Assembly: GCF_907164915.1 (NCBI RefSeq) | Contig: NC_061862.1 | Coordinates: 139,119,520-139,183,519, forward strand | DNA: 64,000 bases | Source: Impatiens glandulifera | Lineage: Eukaryota > Streptophyta > Magnoliopsida > Ericales > Balsaminaceae | Reading direction: 5' to 3' | In this document: positions 45,111-57,749 of the stretch, piece by piece | Position numbering within the stretch: the stretch's first letter is position 1 | How the letters are laid out: every line of letters begins with the position of its first letter | Translations under genes and position numbers: made by a program | The notes under the pieces: generated by a model | What the model saw: the letters and a program-made list of their open reading frames with translations, nothing else | Databases searched by the model: none | What the model was told of the DNA's origin: nothing

Positions 45111-48100
45111 ATATAAATAAAGATCGAACCTTTACAAATTCAACTCAACACATTATTTGATAAATTTATTTATCAGGTTACTTATTTATTTATATAATTA
45201 AAAATATATCAAATCGTCATTTTAACTTAAACTTAATTTTTTTCTATTAAATAAGACTCAAACTTTAAATTATGTTACGTGGGGTTCTAACCATCACAAT
45301 TTTAACAAATAAATAAATATTTGTCCTTTTATATTAACATAATATTTTATTTTTCTTAATTAATTTACAACACTTGAAAAACAATATAATAATTCTCTCC
45401 TTTTCAATTTTTTTAATTATTTCTACACATTACATATTTTTTAAATTATTCAAACCGTATTCGATAATTTTGAACACGTATATATTAAAAAAATACTATA
45501 TTTAAAACACAAATACGTTTAAATTAGTAAACAATCCAAAAAAAATTGTCGTTATAAAAATATTTAAAAAATAAATACAAAATATATCTATATTCAAATT
45601 TCCTCAAATTTTTTCTTAGATTACCCATTGTTTTTAGTCACATAAACTAACTTCGATAAATTATAATTTGTAATCTCGAAAACAATAATAAATTTTAAAA
45701 AGTGTGTCGTCTCTAAATATTATTTTATTTAAAAACGCGACAAATTAATTAAGAAATGATTATGATACGTTAAAATAAGACAACATTTTATTCATTAGAA
45801 AAAAGTCTCAAATAGTTAATATTTTGATAGTTTAACATAATTTAAAGTTCAAATCTCATTCCACGAAAACGACACAAATTCAACTAACGATAGCAGTGGC
45901 CATAAAAAAAATAATAATTAGGGATAGGGTAGATCAATTTTGTGGGTCTGCACTAATATGAATACGTAACGTCTCATTTCTTAGGTTGTTCCATTTTAAG
46001 AAAATAAGGTCTTATATATTAGAAAGGGTCAAGGCCAACTATAGTTGATTAACTGTGGAGCTCCACGTGTCAAAAACTAACTCGTAGTGGAGGAGTTATA
46101 TATGATTTTTATGATGTGATAATTATTTTTGATTAAAATATTTAAAGGTATTAATATATAAATAAAATAAAAAATAATAATTTAAAGTAATTTTAATATT
46201 TTAGTTAATAAATTAAGTAATGTAATAAATAAATTAAAAATTACATGTGTATGATCATTTATGCCTCCTAACACTTCTCTTCTCTTCAAGATCTAATATT
46301 ATTTGATACTTTTTGGAAAATATTTATTTTTGTCAAAATCATGTTAATTTTTAAAAATAATTAAAATAAAAATAAAATTTATTTATTTGCATTTGATATA
46401 AAAGATATAATTGAATTAAATAAAAAGTTGAAAAAGTTACTTTCTCTTCTATAAACTTTTAAATCATTCTACATAAAAACAAATAATCAAAATATGTTCT
46501 AAATAATTTTTGTGTGATTTTTTACAAAATGATAATTGTTTATTTTTAGATATTGTGAAAATCAAATTTAAGTTCAAAATAACATCTTGTAATAAAATTG
46601 ATTATAATATAAGTGTTTTCAATAATATAACATAAGAACAAGTTAATTATATGTTGAATTTACAATACTTTGTTAAAAAAAAATAAACACTATATACTAA
46701 ATTACAATAAATAGGAGACCTTAAATATTTAAAAAGATATATATAATCCAATTATTGAAATATAACACAAATTCACAATAATTAATTAAAAATTATTAGC
46801 TTAAAAATAAAAGCATAATGTTATAAACTCTAAGTATTTGTGTCTATACTATTTTAGAAAAAAAAAACAAATTATTACAAGTGTTTGATAGATTGGAGAT
46901 ATTTTAGTTTAATTTTAAATAACTCACCGAACTAATTATATATACTCAATTATTATTAATTAAAATATTATTTATTTTCTTAAATAAAAAACTAATTCTT
47001 TATCTAAATATTTTATTTTTTAATAATATATACCGAATAACTTATTTAAAAAGGACATACTAGTTACATAAATAATTCAAAACCGACACCTAAGATAACA
47101 AAGTTAAATAAAGTAATCTTAATGTGGAAAATAAGTATTAAAAAATGTGATAATAACTAATAAGACAAAAGTCTATACCAGACAAAAGAAAAAAGTAAAA
47201 GGAAGAGAGACTTGAAGGAACTATCAAAGAAGTTTTGTTTATGACTATTAAAAAATAATATTAATTTTGTATCTTCATTTAAATCAAGATATAAAAGCAA
47301 TTAAAAATTATACTTTAGTAAAAAAAAAAGCATTTTTTTATGTATCTAAATTTAATAGATAATGAAATCTAAAATGTGTTCAAAACAATTAATGTCCTTT
47401 GAGGATTTTGAGGGATTTTGTTCAAAACAAATTTGATTAAAGAAAAAGTAACTTATTTGAATTTTTTATTTATTAAATTATTATAATGTCTTTTATATTT
47501 AGAAATAATTTTTTTTAAAAGAGAAAGTAAGAATATTTTAATATTTAGTTGAAGAAATTAGTAATTTATATAGAGACTTGAAGGAACTATCAAAGAAGTT
47601 ATTGTTTATGACTATTAAAAACAATATTAATTTTTGTATATTCATTTAAATCAAATATAAAAGAAATTAAAAATTATACTTTAGTAAAACAAATCATTTT
47701 GTTTATGTATTTAAATTTAATACATAAAGAAGAAATAGACAGAATACCATCCCCATCCTTATTAAGAAGATGTGTTCACATAGGATTTGTATCAGTTGGG
47801 TTATTTAATTTGTAAAAATAAAAAAAATAAAAAAAATTGTTTAACGAGAAAGTAAGTTATTTGAGTTTGTTTTTATATTAAATTACTAATGTCATCTTAT
47901 TTAAAAATTGATTTTCATAAAGATGAAGTAATAATATTTTAATATTTTAATTAGTAAAACAAGTAATTTATATTTAAAATTAATTTTTTTAAAGATAAAA
48001 TAAGAATATTTTAATATTTTAACTGATGAAATAATTAATTTGATTGTTAAATGATAATGACGTAATAAAGAGAATTTATAAAAAAATTTGTGAAATCCAA

Positions 48101-48460
48101 AAGAACTCATATCAAACAAGCTCTTAATCTTATATAAAAGAAGGCAAATACAAAAGTACTACCATTTATATTATTTTTTATTATTGTTAAATTTTATTTT
48201 TATTTAAAAAATTAGCTAAGTTATCCTCACATTATTTCATTTAGAACCTTTTAAATAAGAGTTGATTTATTATTAGTGAGTTAATTTTTTTTACATGTTC
48301 TTTTAGTATCCATCCAAATCTAAAAAAAAAAATCAAATGACCCAAAATTATTCTGACCCTTAGTTAATTAAATAAAAATTATACAAAAAAATTAGTTACC
48401 ATTTATGTTTGTTACATGTACATTTATCTTAATAATTAACTTTTTCAAACTATGCCTACA
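45111..48460. other. AT-rich intergenic DNA with one 130-bp direct repeat
   Basis: No gene is supported. Segment 47205-47340 (GAGACTTGAAGGAACTATCA and following) is repeated at 47572-47700 with moderate divergence. The part near 47830-48125 ends in CATATCAAACAAGCTC, like the MITE-type sequence at 55731-55927. Confidence 0.5.
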
Positions 48461-48543
48461 TCATTGTATGAACCGATTTTCTCGAAGATATGGACCGAAT
48501 CGATATTCTAACCGACCAAACCGACGTGATCGAACATTCGACG

Positions 48544-48550
48544 ACCCTAA
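48544..48550 (+). promoter_or_regulatory. Telo-box-like ACCCTAA upstream of the telomere-binding gene
   Basis: ACCCTAAA lies about 200 bases upstream of the GA-rich leader of the TRP-like gene. Teloboxes (AAACCCTAA core) are common in plant promoters of growth-related genes. A single short site can occur by chance. Confidence 0.25.
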
Positions 48551-48743
48551 AATCTGGTTTAAAAATGAAAAGAATATATAATAATTTAATTTATACCGGA
48601 CAATATTGCCCTTCAACAGACTCAACCAGTTATATGTGGTGGAAACTAATAAAGAGATCCGATGCAATAGAAGAAGATTGGGGGTTTAAGGCCACAGTGT
48701 TTGTTCTTTTATTTTCATTTAAAACTGTTGAAGGGGTTTTCTA

Positions 48744-49707
48744 GAGAGAGAAAGAAAGAGAGAGAAGAGAAGACAGTTGTAAACTGTTTTCTTGACGGAG
48801 ATTCAAATTCTCTTTACAGAACTCCACCGCATTTGTACAGAAGAATCACAAATTTACATGTATAATTCTATATATATATAACGATATACACATCTAACCG
48901 AAGATCGATTTCTCACAACTGGTAAGCAAATCGATTCTCGATCGATCCGTATATTCAGAATCTCTATTTGCTTTCTATTGCTTGTTACTGATCTGGATTT
49001 TCTTTCATTTTTATTGGATTTTGATCTGATCTGATCTGATCCGATCTATGTTGATTGCTTATCGAATCCGTATCTGTAATAAAGGTTTATTTCTCTGATG
49101 ATGAATTTTACTTCTGGATTTGGAGATCTGATTAGATTTCTCTATCTACTTTTGTTTTTCGATGGACGACGATGATCGGAGGGGATTTGTGATTATATAT
49201 TATGTCATGTTTGAAGTTCTTTCCGGTTTTTTCATCTGCATGCATGATTGAAACGTAGAAATCTCCTTAGGTCAACATTCAGGATTGTGTCTGGATTGGT
49301 TCAGCTTCGGTGGAGATCTCAAGTCTCAATTCATCGTGATAATACACGGTTTAATCCTGTAGCATCTATTTGGAATGTTTTATGTTTCAGTCAATCGTGG
49401 AAGTGTTTGAGGATTTGTAATGAAAGGATAGTATGATCTTGTTATGAAATTTGATCTTCTCTGCTGTTTTGATTTCTGCATCCAAATTTGATCAAAGTAT
49501 ATTTATTAGAATATGTGTCCCTCTGATTGATAGGCTTTCCATAATAGAACTCGGAGCTTTCACTTGGATTATCTTTCTATAAGAGTCTATATGTGTTGTT
49601 GATCTAGGTTTTACATGGAAAGAAATGGGCATAAACATCTTTTTTATTTATATGTTGGTGCAGATTTATTGGATTTCCTAAAATAACTGAAACTCTTTCC
49701 TCGAGCA
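48744..49707 (+). other. 5' UTR region of the TRP-like gene, with a leader intron
   Basis: A GA-rich leader (AGAGAGAGAAAGAAAGAGAG at about 48744) continues to a donor at 48922 (CTG|GTAAGC). The intron is about 48922-49663 and the acceptor is TGGTGCAG|ATTTATTGG. A second non-coding exon leads to ATG 49708. The intron contains four GATCT-type repeats (about 49022-49046). A long leader intron is common in plant housekeeping genes. The transcription start is not determined. Confidence 0.55.
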
Positions 49708-52700
49708 ATGATGTTGAATAAGAGGCTAAATTACGAATCTCGTGGCTATCAGCTTCCTTTCATACCTCGGGCTCCAAGATCTATTAGAGTAAGTATATGT
49801 GCACAATGCTTGATTATTCTTATTAATTCATCTTTAGGTTTAATCATTTATACTTATTGCATTTCTGTATTCAGCGGAGGACTTCCCAGAAAAAGAAATT
49901 GGAGGATGGCCAAATTTGTGCATTTGAACTATTAGCAACTGTTGCTGGAGAAATGCTGCTGGAGTGTGAAAGTTCTGCATCTAGCTTTGAGAGTGTTAAA
50001 GCTAAACAGGAAGATTCTAAGCTTGGTAGACCTGAATACCTAGATCAGACTAGTTGCATAGAGAGTGGATCAGTCGAACAAAAATCTCGAAAAGGCAATA
50101 CAGAGAAAATTTCCAGTGTCATACCTAGTGCTGTGAGTCCTGAACCTTCCAATAAAGCTGTTAATTATCTGAAACTGGAGACTCTGAAAAGCCAAGTGGG
50201 AAGTAGCAGATGCTACAGTGATGCCCAATTAGGTGAAGGAACCATAGTTAATGTAATTAAGAAAGAGCATAACACTAAAGACAATAGTAAACCAGATTTC
50301 ATATTGGGTGGTACAAGTGTGAATAATAGTCCTCTGGTTAATTCTAGCAGTAATGTACAGTTTCCATCATGCTTCGATCATGTTCCTAATGCTTCTTTTC
50401 TTAAGCAAGGGAACCATGTAAAGGCAGGGCGTAGAGATGATGACGAAAACTCTGTTGGATGTAATGGGCGTAGTGTCAAGCCAAGGATTTTTCGACCACA
50501 TTCGCGGTTCGGATACAGAAGAATCCGGAGGTTACTTACATCCAAGTATTGGAAAGTGGCTCCAAAGTTGAAGGATTGTGACTTCTCCTTAACCAGTAAG
50601 TTATTGCATTTTCATTTTATGTTCTGCTGATCTTTTGCTAGGTTCTGAACTTGGTTTTATGGTTGAATATTAAGTTTTGAATGATGAATACTGAACCAAA
50701 TGAAAAGATTTAGATTTCAAGTACTTTGTATAATAAACTCTAGAACTGATGTCGGAAAAGTACTTAAAAGACTATTTTATGTTAAGTCTATCATAGCCTA
50801 CTAAATTAAGCCAGATACTTTAGCTTAATTTGAGCTGAATCTAAGTGATCAAGTGTATTCATTTTAAATTAAGTGATAAGCTGTGTTACTTAATCTTGAT
50901 GGTAGATAAGGTACTGAAGCCTATTTCAGCAAATTGGAATACTAACATGAATGTGAGAAGTAAGCTTGAAGGTCCTTCAAGAAAAAGGAAATTCTATGAC
51001 CATAGATATGAATGTGAGGGTAGCAGTGAAAGTCTTTCCAATTCAACCGAAAAGAGTATGAAGAGAAGCAGGAATAATGGGTCGCAGATAGGTTGAAACC
51101 TAATTTCCTCTCCAAGTTCAGGCTAATGCTTGTTTTCTCAGCATTATCCTGACTAGTCTTCTTTGTTCTGGCAGCAAGTGGACCATCAGCTGTTGTTAGG
51201 AGTCACCAACCATCCTTCCAGAAAAGAGATTCTCATGGTATTTCAACAAAACTTAGTAAGAATGTGCATATATTTTGGATACTCCTTAAGTTGAATAGGG
51301 TTTCTAATTTTCCTTTGAATTTTTAACCTTCATCTAGTGAAGCTTAGCATCAAGTCCTTCAGAGTACCAGATCTGTATATTGATGTCCCTGAAACTGCTA
51401 CTGTTGGCTCACTGAAGGTATGTTAGATAGACCCTTTAATTTTTTTTACATGAAAGCTTTTAGTAAACACAAAGATCACGGACACCCTTGATAAGATTCG
51501 GACAAAAAATGGATAAGGGTAGAGATAGAAACATCAAGATAGCCCTCACCCCATTTAACTGTGACAAGATTTGTCTTCTTCCCCATTTTGATTTTGATCT
51601 GGTTTTCAATTAAGAAATTTAAAATTGCCATTTGATATGATGACAGATGAAAGTAATGGAGGCAGTGAGTGCAATTCTTGAAGATGGGTTACATGTTGGT
51701 GTACTCCTCCAAGGGAAAAAGGTGAGAGATGATAATAGAACTCTACTGCAGAGTGGTATTTGTGGCAATGGTGATCTCGATGCTCTAGGTTTTATTTTGG
51801 AGCCTCTCTCTTCTTCCTTGGCACCTTCATCTGTGTCGCCCAAAGATCCACCACCAGTTCTGGTTCCATGTGGAACAACACATCATGAAATCTCTAATGC
51901 TGCGATTACTCAGGAAGATGACAAGCAGAAGAAGGTTCTGTCATCATCCTCATCATCATCTGTTATTGATGAAGTAAAGAAGATTGAGGTTTGTGAGGAT
52001 TCAAAATCATTAGTTCCTGTGGTTGCTGCTGAAATGGGAATGATGGAGGAAGCACTTGATATCACCCCCATAAACCAGAAACTTGCTAGACGATCTGAAA
52101 TAGTTCAGCCACGTAGAACTCGAAGACCTTTCACTGTCACAGAGGTAGAATCATTGGTTGAAGCTGTTGAGAAACTTGGAACTGGAAGGTTGGTTGGAAA
52201 CTTCATTAATCATTATTAAAAACACTTTTTTTTATTGTTTTTCTGTTAGATATCTCTCATTTGGAGTAGTATTTGGAATCGGTACTTAGTCAAACAAAGA
52301 TTCAACAATTTATTGAGGGTTTCTGAATCTGGATTTGAAACAGAAAGGGTCAATAACTTGTTGAATCTGTGTCTTACAAACTTTTGTATCCAAACGTGAT
52401 CTCATCTGGATGTGTTATGGATAAGATCACGTTAGGAATCAGAACTTAGTGATACACAGATTCAATAATTTGTGAAGAGGTTTCTCATCTGGATTCAGAA
52501 ACATAAAGATGTTTTTGGATATGGATTTTGAAACAGAAACTGTCAATAAATTATTGAATCTGAATTGGTGTTTGACTAAGTTTTGTTTTCAAATGTGATA
52601 TGATCTAGAGGTACTTAGTCATAGACAGATTCAACAAGGTTTCTCATTTGAAGCCGGATTCAGATCCAAATGTTTTTGGTTCTCGATTTGAAACAGAAAC

Positions 52701-53146
52701 TGTCAATAGATTGTTGAATCTGTGTTTGACTAAGTTTTGTTTTCAAATGTGATATAAGTCATATTTGAAGTTTCAGTTGCTTAATATAATGGAGTGGGGA
52801 TTGTTCTAAACTGTATTGTGGTTTATGTTGTTTTTAGGTGGCGAGATGTTAAAATGTCTGCGTTTGAGTATGCAGAATATCGAACATACGTGGATCTAAA
52901 GGTTTGTAATTATTCAATGAGAGTCGAAAACAAAACAAATATGGTTTTAAATTTGGTGTTTGTTTTCTGCAGGACAAATGGAAAACATTGGTTCACACAG
53001 CGAGCATTTCTCCGCAGCAAAGAAGAGGGGAGCCGGTTCCACAAGAGCTATTGGATAGGGTTCAAGCTGCTCATGCATATTGGTCCCTTAATCAATCTAG
53101 GCCACACATCATCAAAAACCAACAGCATTTCATCGTCGAAACCTAG
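49708..53146 (+). CDS. Telomere-repeat-binding protein (TRP/TBP1-like, ubiquitin-like plus telobox Myb)
   Basis: Eight coding exons in phase: 49708-49788, 49875-50595, 50906-51091, 51175-51237, 51338-51417, 51647-52188, 52838-52901 and 52973-53146. They encode 636 aa, normal for plant TRP/TBP1 proteins. The N-terminus (MMLNKRLNYESRGYQLPFIP) is the family's conserved start. Basic motifs (RPHSRFGYRRIRRLL, SRKRKFYDHRYECEG) follow. A ubiquitin-like fold lies at about residues 350-425 (VKLSIKSFRVPDLYIDVPET, LLQGKKVRDDNRTL). A C-terminal single Myb domain runs from RRTRRPFTVTEVESLVEAVE through GRWRDVKMSAF to VDLKDKWKTLVHTA, the telobox motif, plus the extra helix typical of the family. In known members this region binds double-stranded TTTAGGG repeats in the nucleus. 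All splice sites are GT-AG and no stop interrupts, so it looks functional. The border of exon 3 (acceptor at 50904-50905) is the least certain. Confidence 0.93.
52189..52837 (+). repeat. TRP-like gene intron 6 made largely of diverged tandem repeats
   Basis: The word GAAACAGAAA recurs near 52337, 52530 and 52690. Each copy is followed by GTCAATA..TTGTTGAATCTG, then TTTT.T.TTCAAA.GTGAT and a segment with GATTCAACAA and GGTTTCT. The units are about 160-195 bp. The intron lies exactly between the two halves of the Myb-domain coding sequence. Confidence 0.8.
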
Positions 53147-53844
53147 GAAAAAATTGATTTCAAAATCAAATTTTAATAAAAAACAGTGTTCAACTTGTAC
53201 ATGGACAATCCAAATAAAAATATTTGAGTCTTTCTAACCACCCCTTCTACTACTGGTTATGATGACTTTGACAGTTGGTGTTACATTTTTACCATTTGTT
53301 TTTTTTTTTATCACTTTTTTATGATGAAAGCTCCTTGTAAGGAGAAGAGAGGAGGGGATTGATGTTGATTTTATTTTATTTTTGTACATTTCATCATTTA
53401 TAATTCAATAAATTATTATCATTTATATTGTTCTTATTCTTTTGTTAGATTTATTGGTATTATTATATTTTTTTATGTTGTCATAACTTATTTGTACTTG
53501 TTTAGTTTTTTCTATGTTTAATATCACACTTTCAAAAGTTAATATGTTCATTCATTGAAGTAGAATGAGTATTGACTAAGAGATCAAAAATGTCGGTTTG
53601 ATTATCACTAAAAAATGCTCTAAATTAAAGTCGGGACCATGAGGTCATGATTTAAGAGATAGTGTATAAAGTCAATTTTTTTAGGCTATTGATTATAACT
53701 TCTATGTTCATCTCAACAATTTTGTAAGAAGAATATAAAGATCAACATATTAGAAGTTTATATGAACTTGTGAAAAAACATGGAATATGATTATTGAACC
53801 AAGAATTTGGTTGAGTTTTGATTTCATAAATGAAATTGAAATGA

Positions 53845-55582
53845 TCAAGAAGGTAGATTGAAGTGGAAGAGCCAAGATATTACAAAAGCAAAAACCATAC
53901 ATGCCAACAAGAAGTTAAGGAACCGATGACCTTTCCAAAAGCTTCTCCTATCGTCGGTTTGCTGACGTGGCAACATCATTGTCGAGACCTCAATTGCCAC
54001 TGCCGTCGAACTTCCCACGTCCAACTCTGCCTCGCGTCCACCACCCAAACCACCCAAGACGTTACATGCCAATGACCCGCAAATCTCACATGTCCTGCAA
54101 TACCATTTTTTACATGTTTTAAAAGATATTACATAATGGCCAATAAGCAAAAGTAGAAGTGAAAAAAATTGTGCAAGATAAAATATTGCAACAAACCAGA
54201 GAAAAAAATATATATATTTGTTGGCTTAGACATTATTTTGGATGGGGCCAAATTATATGAAAATTGAGATTATTGGACAAAAAGACTTAAAAAAAATATA
54301 TAAATAAAAATATAATATTTTAAAAAAAGAATAAAAAGTATTTTCATAGTTTGATATCATATATAATTAGTTTATTGAAAGAATATATATGATTTGGTTG
54401 ATAATGTTTGTTTCCAATTAATTAAGAATATTAAAATGATAAGTAAATTTATATTTTTATTAGAAAGTAGAACTTCTCCAGATAGTAAAAAAACAAATAA
54501 CAAAAATGTAAACAAAATAAAGGTGAAGTGGTAGTTAGTGTCAACCCTAGATTTGGTTGCCTCCGCCTTGGATAGAAAAAAATTGATATTTTTGGTGTTG
54601 CCTTAAGTCTAATTTAAAAAATGGAATAAAAAATAGTTTTGGGTGAGATTTGAATTCATGATAACTAAAATATTTAAATACTTATGTTTCACCACTAAGC
54701 TATAACAAATTTAATAAAATATCTTACTAATTTAATAATTTGGCTGCCTTTGGGAATGGGCTGCCCTAGCCCAAGTGCTTGCCGTGCTTACCCTAGGGCC
54801 GGCCCTGGTGGTAGTGTATAATCACTTTAATTGAAATTGAAAGGGAATTTATTTTATTTTGTATCTAAAACTAATCACAAATTATGATGAGTGTTTTTTT
54901 AATAATTTATTATGATAACGTTATTACCTATATTAAACTTAAAAAGAGAAACAAATTGGAGATCTTTGATATCTTAATTACCAACTCTTATTACTTAAAT
55001 TATAAATTATGGTGGAAATTGAATTTGTTTTAGTCTCTTAAACCAAACCATTTTCTTTAAACTTAATCTATTAGTGTATAGAAAGAAATCTTTATATAAT
55101 CTTTTCTATCTAATGGGGGGATAATTTCAGTCTAATTTTTGAAGGTAATAGAGTGAATTATGTAGAAGAAATAATAATAAGAAGTTAAAAGAAAGTAAGA
55201 AAGAAACAAACTTGTTGCCTCTAATGTTGAACCAAGTTTGAGCACAATGGTTGTGTGCAAGAGCCAAATCACCTTTACAAGAACAACCCAACTCAGAATT
55301 TAATCTTTCTTCATCATCATCAAAGCTCAAATGGCAAATCCTACAACCCCTTCCTTTCCCATTTGAAGAATTCACCAATTCAAGAAAATCTACCTTTCCA
55401 TCTAATTCCTCATGATCAACATCAACTAAACCACCTTCCAAATCCACTATCACCTCTAAAGATGCATACAAATCAATCCTCTTCTCCTCCTCTTCAGTTA
55501 AATCCACAATATTGGTCTCAGAGTTGTGATTAATGCCTCCTCCTTCCTCCAAATCAACATGGGTTTGGTTTGTAGTTTCCAT
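53845..55582 (-). CDS. RING-CH (RINGv/MARCH-type) zinc-finger protein with a C-terminal membrane segment
   Basis: Two exons on the minus strand, 55582-55212 and 54094-53845 (stop included), joined in phase across an 1117-bp intron, encoding 206 aa. The start chosen is ATG 55582 (METTNQTHVDLEEGGG), because no upstream in-frame ATG was found. The N-terminal half is acidic. The C4HC3 finger is complete only after splicing: CRICHLSF, then CSCKGDLALAHNHC, then exon 2 supplying TCEICGSLAC. A hydrophobic segment near the C-terminus (FLNFLLACMVFAFVISWLF) is a likely membrane anchor. Proteins of this class are E3 ubiquitin ligases on membranes; the substrate is unknown. Glycine-rich and Ser/Thr-rich linker sequence lies between finger and anchor. 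The intron holds a hAT MITE, which leaves the splice sites intact. The gene is convergent with the TRP-like gene, whose stop lies about 700 bp away. Confidence 0.88.
54536..54807. mobile_element. hAT-type MITE (272 bp) inside the RING-CH gene intron
   Basis: Perfect 8-bp flanking duplication GTGGTAGT at 54528-54535 and 54808-54815. The right end reads CAGGGCCGGCCCTAGGG on the complement. The left end, TAGTGTCAACCCTAG, is a mutated version with the same spacing. No coding sequence is present. Confidence 0.85.
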
Positions 55583-55711
55583 TTTTTCATGACCCAATGG
55601 ATGAAATTAAAGAATCTATCTCCCTTTAGTAGCCAAAATTAATCAAAAGTGTGAACTGTTGTTCTGTTTTGCAGTAGGTATGAGTTTTCAGGTGTACTTC
55701 ATTCAGTCCAT

Positions 55712-55728
55712 ATATAGATAGATATACA
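55712..55728 (-). promoter_or_regulatory. Probable TATA box of the RING-CH gene
   Basis: On the minus strand TATATCTATCTATATATG lies about 130-145 bases upstream of ATG 55582, a normal plant TATA-to-ATG distance. Simple AT composition makes it uncertain. Confidence 0.4.
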
Positions 55729-55730
55729 CA

Positions 55731-55927
55731 AAGAGTTTGTTTGATCTTGGTTATTTGAGTGTTTTTAATGGATTTAAAAAAAAACATTTCACAAAGTTTT
55801 AGATTATTTGGGTTTTTAATTAGTTATTTTATTTCAAAAATTAAATTTTAAAATAATAAAGTAAGTATATTTTAGTTGATAATTGAATTTTGGATAAAAT
55901 AAAATAAAAAACAAATCAAACAAGCTC
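55731..55927. mobile_element. MITE-like repeat with GTTTGTTTGAT inverted ends
   Basis: The left end is GAGTTTGTTTGATCTTGG and the right end is AACAAATCAAACAAGCTC, complementary over about 13 bases with a few changes. Length is about 195 bp, AT-rich, non-coding. Similar ends are seen near 48110 and 61935. It begins just upstream of the RING-CH TATA box. Confidence 0.5.
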
Positions 55928-57749
55928 CAAAGTAATGGATCAGGATGAGAGGATGTGGACCATCTTTTTTAGTTTAAACTCAATTTCTTTTTTTTATTCA
56001 ACTAAAATTCAAAATCTAAATATAACTTGTGATTCATAGTGGATTATTTATCCTATTTAAATTGTGTGGGCCTGAATTAAGAGCTTTTGTAATGTATTTA
56101 TTTATTTTACTTTTAAAGAAAAATTATTTAAGTGAAATAAATGAAATAAAAATATTTTAGTTATTATTTAAATAAATTTATCTATGATAATGAAATATAA
56201 GATAAATTCAAGGCTTACTAGTATTAATCTTAAAGTTTGAATTTGAATGAATTTTATAGTATATATTCAAACTTTAAATTGTATCATTTTATATCAAATT
56301 TTAATAATTTTTTATTTTTTTGCTAAATGAACTACTAAAGAAAATCATATATTTTTTTTAATTAATAAAACATTTGATATTAAATATATCTAGTAAAGAA
56401 AATGACATATTAGAGCCCATAGATAAATGTCATTTAAATGACTAATGTTAAATTTTGTACCACAGAAGGAATCCAAACCCAATACTAAAATATTAATTTG
56501 ACCGATATTCTTTGCAATAAATAGGTCTTTCATCTTTATTAAAGGAAAATAAACAGGGATTTCGTGTTAACCATAATCTAAGAAAATCTTATTCAAATAT
56601 CAACAAAATCAAGAAAAAAATCTATGGAAAGTTTTTGCCCAAAAGTGACATTATGGATTATAAGTATCTCAAAATTAGATTATAACATAGCTAGAGATAA
56701 TAGTAAGGATAAGTTGTTGACAAACTCTGAAAATTTTTAGAGAGACCTGGCTAATGAAATATAAGATTATACATTGTGTTTTTAACTTCTTTTTTATCTA
56801 ACAAACAATTTTAATTTGAGATAAAATACATTTCACTTGAATTACCTGATAAATTTAATAATTAATCAAAAATAATAAAACTCGCTACACTAAGTTTTGA
56901 GTAAGGACAAGAAAGTAATTGCGGTATCTTATTAGACTAACATATAATTAAATTATGAGACATGAAAGTAATTATCCTCTAAATAATAAAAAATATTACT
57001 AAAAAGTAATTGTAAAATCAGAATTGTATAACCCTTATATACATTATAATCAAAACATTTGATAGTTATGAATTTTTTTTCCACTTCAAATATCCTATAT
57101 GTTGTATTTACATTACACTATATATAGATTTAGTCCCAAATTTTAGGGTGTCCAAAGTAAAAAGAAAAACTATTCTTATATATATTTTTTAACTTATTAT
57201 ATTGAAAACATATAATAGTAAATATTAGTTTTGTATTTAGATTATCAAAATAATCTTGTCAATTTAATTAAATACAATAATAACACTATTAAGGTCACGG
57301 ATTCAAATAGAGAGTATTTTTTTTAAAAATTTAGGGGGACGAGCTAGATCCATGAAGTCTAGGCCCCCCATCCTTTATAACATCTAACTCTAATCAAATC
57401 TCATGACTCAACCCTATATCTATTGAGAATCACATATGCGTGTATCAAACATAAACAAGCTTCCAATAAAATTCACGATAATGATCATAGTAAAACAAGT
57501 TTAAGTAACATTGACGGGAAGTAATATTAATCCATGAAAGTTTTCTCACCATTAGAGAAAAATGAACAATTTGATGTACCAAACAAACAACACAAGATTC
57601 CAAACACAAAGTGACAAAGAGAGCCCACATAATAATCCATAAAGAGAATACCAAAAGATGAAGAAGATACACACAATTTCACCATATGAAGGAATGCCCA
57701 AATCATGGGAAAAAAAATCTCAATTTTCGAAATAAGAGAGAAAACCTGA
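55928..57749. other. AT-rich intergenic DNA, including the 3' flank of the LIM gene
   Basis: No gene is supported. About 57440-57749 is probably the 3' UTR of the minus-strand LIM gene; its open frames are in other registers. Confidence 0.5.

Noticed and set aside
48490..48744. Short open frame upstream of the TRP-like gene as a separate gene
   Set aside because: It overlaps the promoter and leader and shows no conserved protein features.
53863..54075. Plus-strand open frame opposite RING-CH exon 2
   Set aside because: It is antisense to a better-supported exon with a complete C4HC3 finger across the splice.
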